From assembly GCF_027853245.1 (NCBI RefSeq), contig NZ_JAPTZM010000003.1: a DNA stretch of 64,000 nt; one strand, given 5' to 3'. The translations under genes were made by a program, and so were the position numbers. Shown piece after piece: positions 62,187-64,000 of this stretch. The notes below the pieces were generated by a model. That model saw only the letters and a list, made by a program, of their open reading frames with translations. It had not been told where the DNA came from and did not search any database. How positions within the stretch are numbered: the stretch's first letter is position 1; the number at the start of each line of letters is the position of its first letter. Source of the DNA: Atlantibacter subterraneus. GTDB taxonomy: Bacteria; Pseudomonadota; Gammaproteobacteria; Enterobacterales; Enterobacteriaceae.

Positions 62187-63325
62187 TAAATGACTAATTT
62201 TTTCCAGTCAAGCCCGCGATCATCCCTGTACTGTTCACTCATTGCATCTGTGCTGTGACCTAAAAGTGTTTTAACATCGACTCCCTGTTCTTTATAAAGG
62301 CGTGAAGACAGTGAGCGTTGTTCATGGAAGGAGGGTGGAGTGGTACCTTTTGGCCAGTTGATTTTGGCCTCGTTCCTTGCCTCCATAAACATACGCGTAA
62401 TAGTTCCCTCAGTAACAGGATCTCCGGCATCGATGGTTGAGTGCTTTCTGACGTGGTGAAGCAGGTAAGGGCTGATGACACGATCCCTGCATCGCGCGAT
62501 TACTTCAGAAAGAGATAAGCCTATCGCTTCGCAGCGTAGTGTTAATGGTAAAGCAATTTTTGCACCGGTCTTATTTTGTATTATGTGTAGGTACCCATCC
62601 CAAACATCAGAAAATTTAAGATCGACTAAATCACCGCGACGCTGGCCAGTTAATAAGGCAAGTAGCATAGAGTTTTGTAAGCAAGGGGCATATTTTTCAG
62701 CCGACTTATATATTAAGTTCCATTGTTCCAGCGTCATTCGGCTGCGCTGAACTTTAGCAATTGGGTTTTTAACGGCGAGGGCAGGGTTATAACCTGGCGG
62801 TACCTCACCCGCATGCTGAGCTTCCTTAAATATGTCTATTAAAACCGCTCTCATTAATTGCCCCATGCGAGCTTTTCCGCTCGATTTATATTCATCAATG
62901 ATCGTTGCTATGATTTTTGTGTCAACGTCGACCAGGCGTAAATGTGATGCTCTCTTTTCAAAGATTAATGCGCATGATTTTCGACTTTTTAGGGTGCTGC
63001 TAGATAGTTCTTTATTGTCGACTCGTTCCTGTTGGATTTCGTTATATCGTTTGATCCAGCCATTAACTCTAATTCCCGGTTCTTTCTTTGTGTTTGCTTT
63101 TATTGCCATATCAATAAGCGCGTAGGACTGCTGCGTTTCTTGTTCAGCTATAATCCTGTTCATTTCCATTGCCGCGGCCTTCGCGGCGTCAGCATCCAGC
63201 CCGAACCCGACGAAAACGCCAGTGACTGGATGTCTGTACTGCCAGTAGATTTTTGAGGTTCTTTTATCTAACTTGCAGTACAGGTTAGGTATATCAATAT
63301 TGTGTTTTCTGGGACGGGCAGCCAT
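62186..63325 (-). CDS. int: Lambda-type prophage integrase (tyrosine recombinase)
   Basis: A 379-residue tyrosine recombinase of the lambda Int group. The N-terminal arm-binding domain (RPRKHNIDIPNLYCKLDKRT) is followed by a core-binding SAM-like domain (about 80-190) and the catalytic domain. The full catalytic set is present: Arg229 (TGQRRGDL), Lys252 (NKTGAKIA), His334 and Arg337 (FHEQRSL), His357 (LLGHSTDAM) and nucleophile Tyr366 (SEQYRDDRG). It overlaps xis by 32 bases, the lambda order. It marks one end of a prophage that extends beyond 64 kb. The integrase appears intact. Confidence 0.95.
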   Translation of the reverse strand: MAARPRKHNIDIPNLYCKLDKRTSKIYWQYRHPVTGVFVGFGLDADAAKAAAMEMNRIIAEQETQQSYALIDMAIKANTKKEPGIRVNGWIKRYNEIQQERVDNKELSSSTLKSRKSCALIFEKRASHLRLVDVDTKIIATIIDEYKSSGKARMGQLMRAVLIDIFKEAQHAGEVPPGYNPALAVKNPIAKVQRSRMTLEQWNLIYKSAEKYAPCLQNSMLLALLTGQRRGDLVDLKFSDVWDGYLHIIQNKTGAKIALPLTLRCEAIGLSLSEVIARCRDRVISPYLLHHVRKHSTIDAGDPVTEGTITRMFMEARNEAKINWPKGTTPPSFHEQRSLSSRLYKEQGVDVKTLLGHSTDAMSEQYRDDRGLDWKKLVI

Positions 63326-63563
63326 TGAGAGCTTTCTCCACTAACTGGCGGGCCTGATCTGAAATACCTGAAGTTATCTCAACCCTGCCTACCAAACCTA
63401 TAAACCGAGCATCTTCGTCCACAACCCACCGGCGGCCCTGCTTTATTGCTGGTGGGTAGGTTTGCCTGGTCTTAGCGATCTTATGCAGTGCCGCGCGACT
63501 GATCGGCTCTTTAAAACCGTTAGGGCCAGATGCCCATTCATTGATAGCAACAAGCTGTCCCAT
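63294..63563 (-). CDS. xis: Prophage excisionase (Xis-like)
   Basis: An 89-residue protein with the winged-helix pattern of small excisionases: WASGPNGFKEPISRAALHKIAKTRQTYPPAIKQGRRWVVDEDARF, including the basic recognition helix and the RRW wing. It lies directly upstream of int and overlaps it by 32 bases, as xis and int do in lambda, which supports the role in directing integrase to excision. The reverse-strand GAGAGGTAAC sequence is a fair ribosome site. Confidence 0.88.
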   Translation of the reverse strand: MGQLVAINEWASGPNGFKEPISRAALHKIAKTRQTYPPAIKQGRRWVVDEDARFIGLVGRVEITSGISDQARQLVEKALNGCPSQKTQY

Positions 63564-63660
63564 TGTTACCTCTCCACATTACCGGCTGCACCCGGTCACT
63601 CTTTAAAAACACAGGTCCCGCAACCATTGCGGGCCCAGTCAAAACAAATACCACAGTGAT

Positions 63661-64000
63661 CTACTTTTTTACTTCCTGCGCATCCTGCTGCGGTGCTGCC
63701 GAATGATGCCCAAGACCTTCGTCCGTGAATGAGATAATGACCTTTGTTGGGTCGGCGCACTGCGCCTCCTCGCCATGTCGGAAGACAACGAAACTGGTGC
63801 CATACATTTCAGCCAGTCGCTCAGCCTCAGCAAGCCAGCTATCCGGGATTGCCGGAGAGTTGCCAGCCTCGTAAGCCACCCTTAGCCAATGAAAAAACGC
63901 CTCGGTAGTCACGCAGCCGCAGTCAACGTCAATTTTTCCCGTTTGCCGTGAAAGCCACTGGTCAAAGGGCAACGTGTAAGGCTGGCTTACCTGTTCGGTA
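63661..64000 (-). CDS. Prophage accessory protein, 5' end outside window
   Basis: The frame is open from the right edge (YTLPFDQWLSRQ...) to a stop at 63661, so the visible 112 or so codons are the C-terminal part of a gene starting beyond the window; an internal TTG at 63972 is not a convincing start. It contains CGCVTTEAFFHWLRVAYEAGN and IPDSWLAEAERLAEMYGTSF, helical segments of the sort found in early-region accessory proteins of lambdoid phages. Function unknown. An inverted repeat CCCGCAA-CCA-TTGCGGG (63617-63633) between it and xis may be a terminator. Confidence 0.6.
   Translation of the reverse strand, partial: TEQVSQPYTLPFDQWLSRQTGKIDVDCGCVTTEAFFHWLRVAYEAGNSPAIPDSWLAEAERLAEMYGTSFVVFRHGEEAQCADPTKVIISFTDEGLGHHSAAPQQDAQEVKK

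Overview
The window is chromosomal DNA of a gamma-proteobacterium of the family Enterobacteriaceae. Nearly every gene has an E. coli K-12 counterpart of the same or almost the same length, and several start codons and control sites are conserved as well: the TTG starts of fadD and rnd, the PhoP box of phoPQ, the intragenic PurR site of purB and the FadR site of fadD. I cannot fix the genus from sequence alone. The backbone joins blocks that lie apart in K-12: the manX-fadD-rnd and yeaK-yeaO genes of the 40-minute region, and the min, fadR-mfd-lolCDE-potABCD-phoPQ-purB-icd genes of the 24-26-minute region.

Layout. At 1-7999 are manX (cut by the left edge), yoaE, the c-di-GMP phosphodiesterase pdeD, sdaA, nudL, pabB and yoaH. 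At about 8000-10545 is an AT-rich insertion holding an unknown 142-residue protein and a Tat-signal beta-helix protein. At 10552-19726 come yoaB, yoaA, tsaB, yeaY, fadD, rnd, minEDC and ycgL. At 19802-22817 are a GH103-type lytic transglycosylase, ycgM, ycgN, a YdcH-family protein and a 57-residue OrtT/GhoT-type membrane toxin. At 22874-31039 are dsbB, nhaB, fadR, ldtC and mfd. At 31040-41347 are lolCDE, nagK, cobB, potABCD and pepT. At 41397-51581 are roxA, phoQP, an unrecognised barrel-like gene, purB, hflD, mnmA, nudJ, rluE and icd.

Downstream of icd, a site where E. coli carries the e14 prophage, lies an accessory islet at 51632-53733. It holds small proteins, a DinI/MsgA-family gene with a strong LexA box, and a BssS-like protein. 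The yeaO-nimT-nimR-yeaL-yeaK block follows, with a glutamine-amidotransferase-like gene inserted, then a Kbp (YgaU) paralogue. Next is a large autotransporter with an 11-copy Gly-Thr-Gly-Gly linker. From about 62.1 kb the left end of a lambda-type prophage (int, xis and a truncated gene) runs out of the window.

How the genes work together. There is fatty-acid control (FadR and its target fadD), cell-division site selection (MinCDE), disulfide-bond formation (DsbB), lipoprotein sorting (LolCDE), polyamine import (PotABCD), Mg2+/antimicrobial-peptide sensing (PhoPQ), purine synthesis (PurB with a PurR roadblock site) and tRNA, ribosome and peptidoglycan maintenance. The candidates for less-described biology are the beta-helix insertion, the orphan OrtT-like toxin, the icd-proximal islet, the autotransporter and the prophage junction. 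No complete, clearly novel multigene system is visible.
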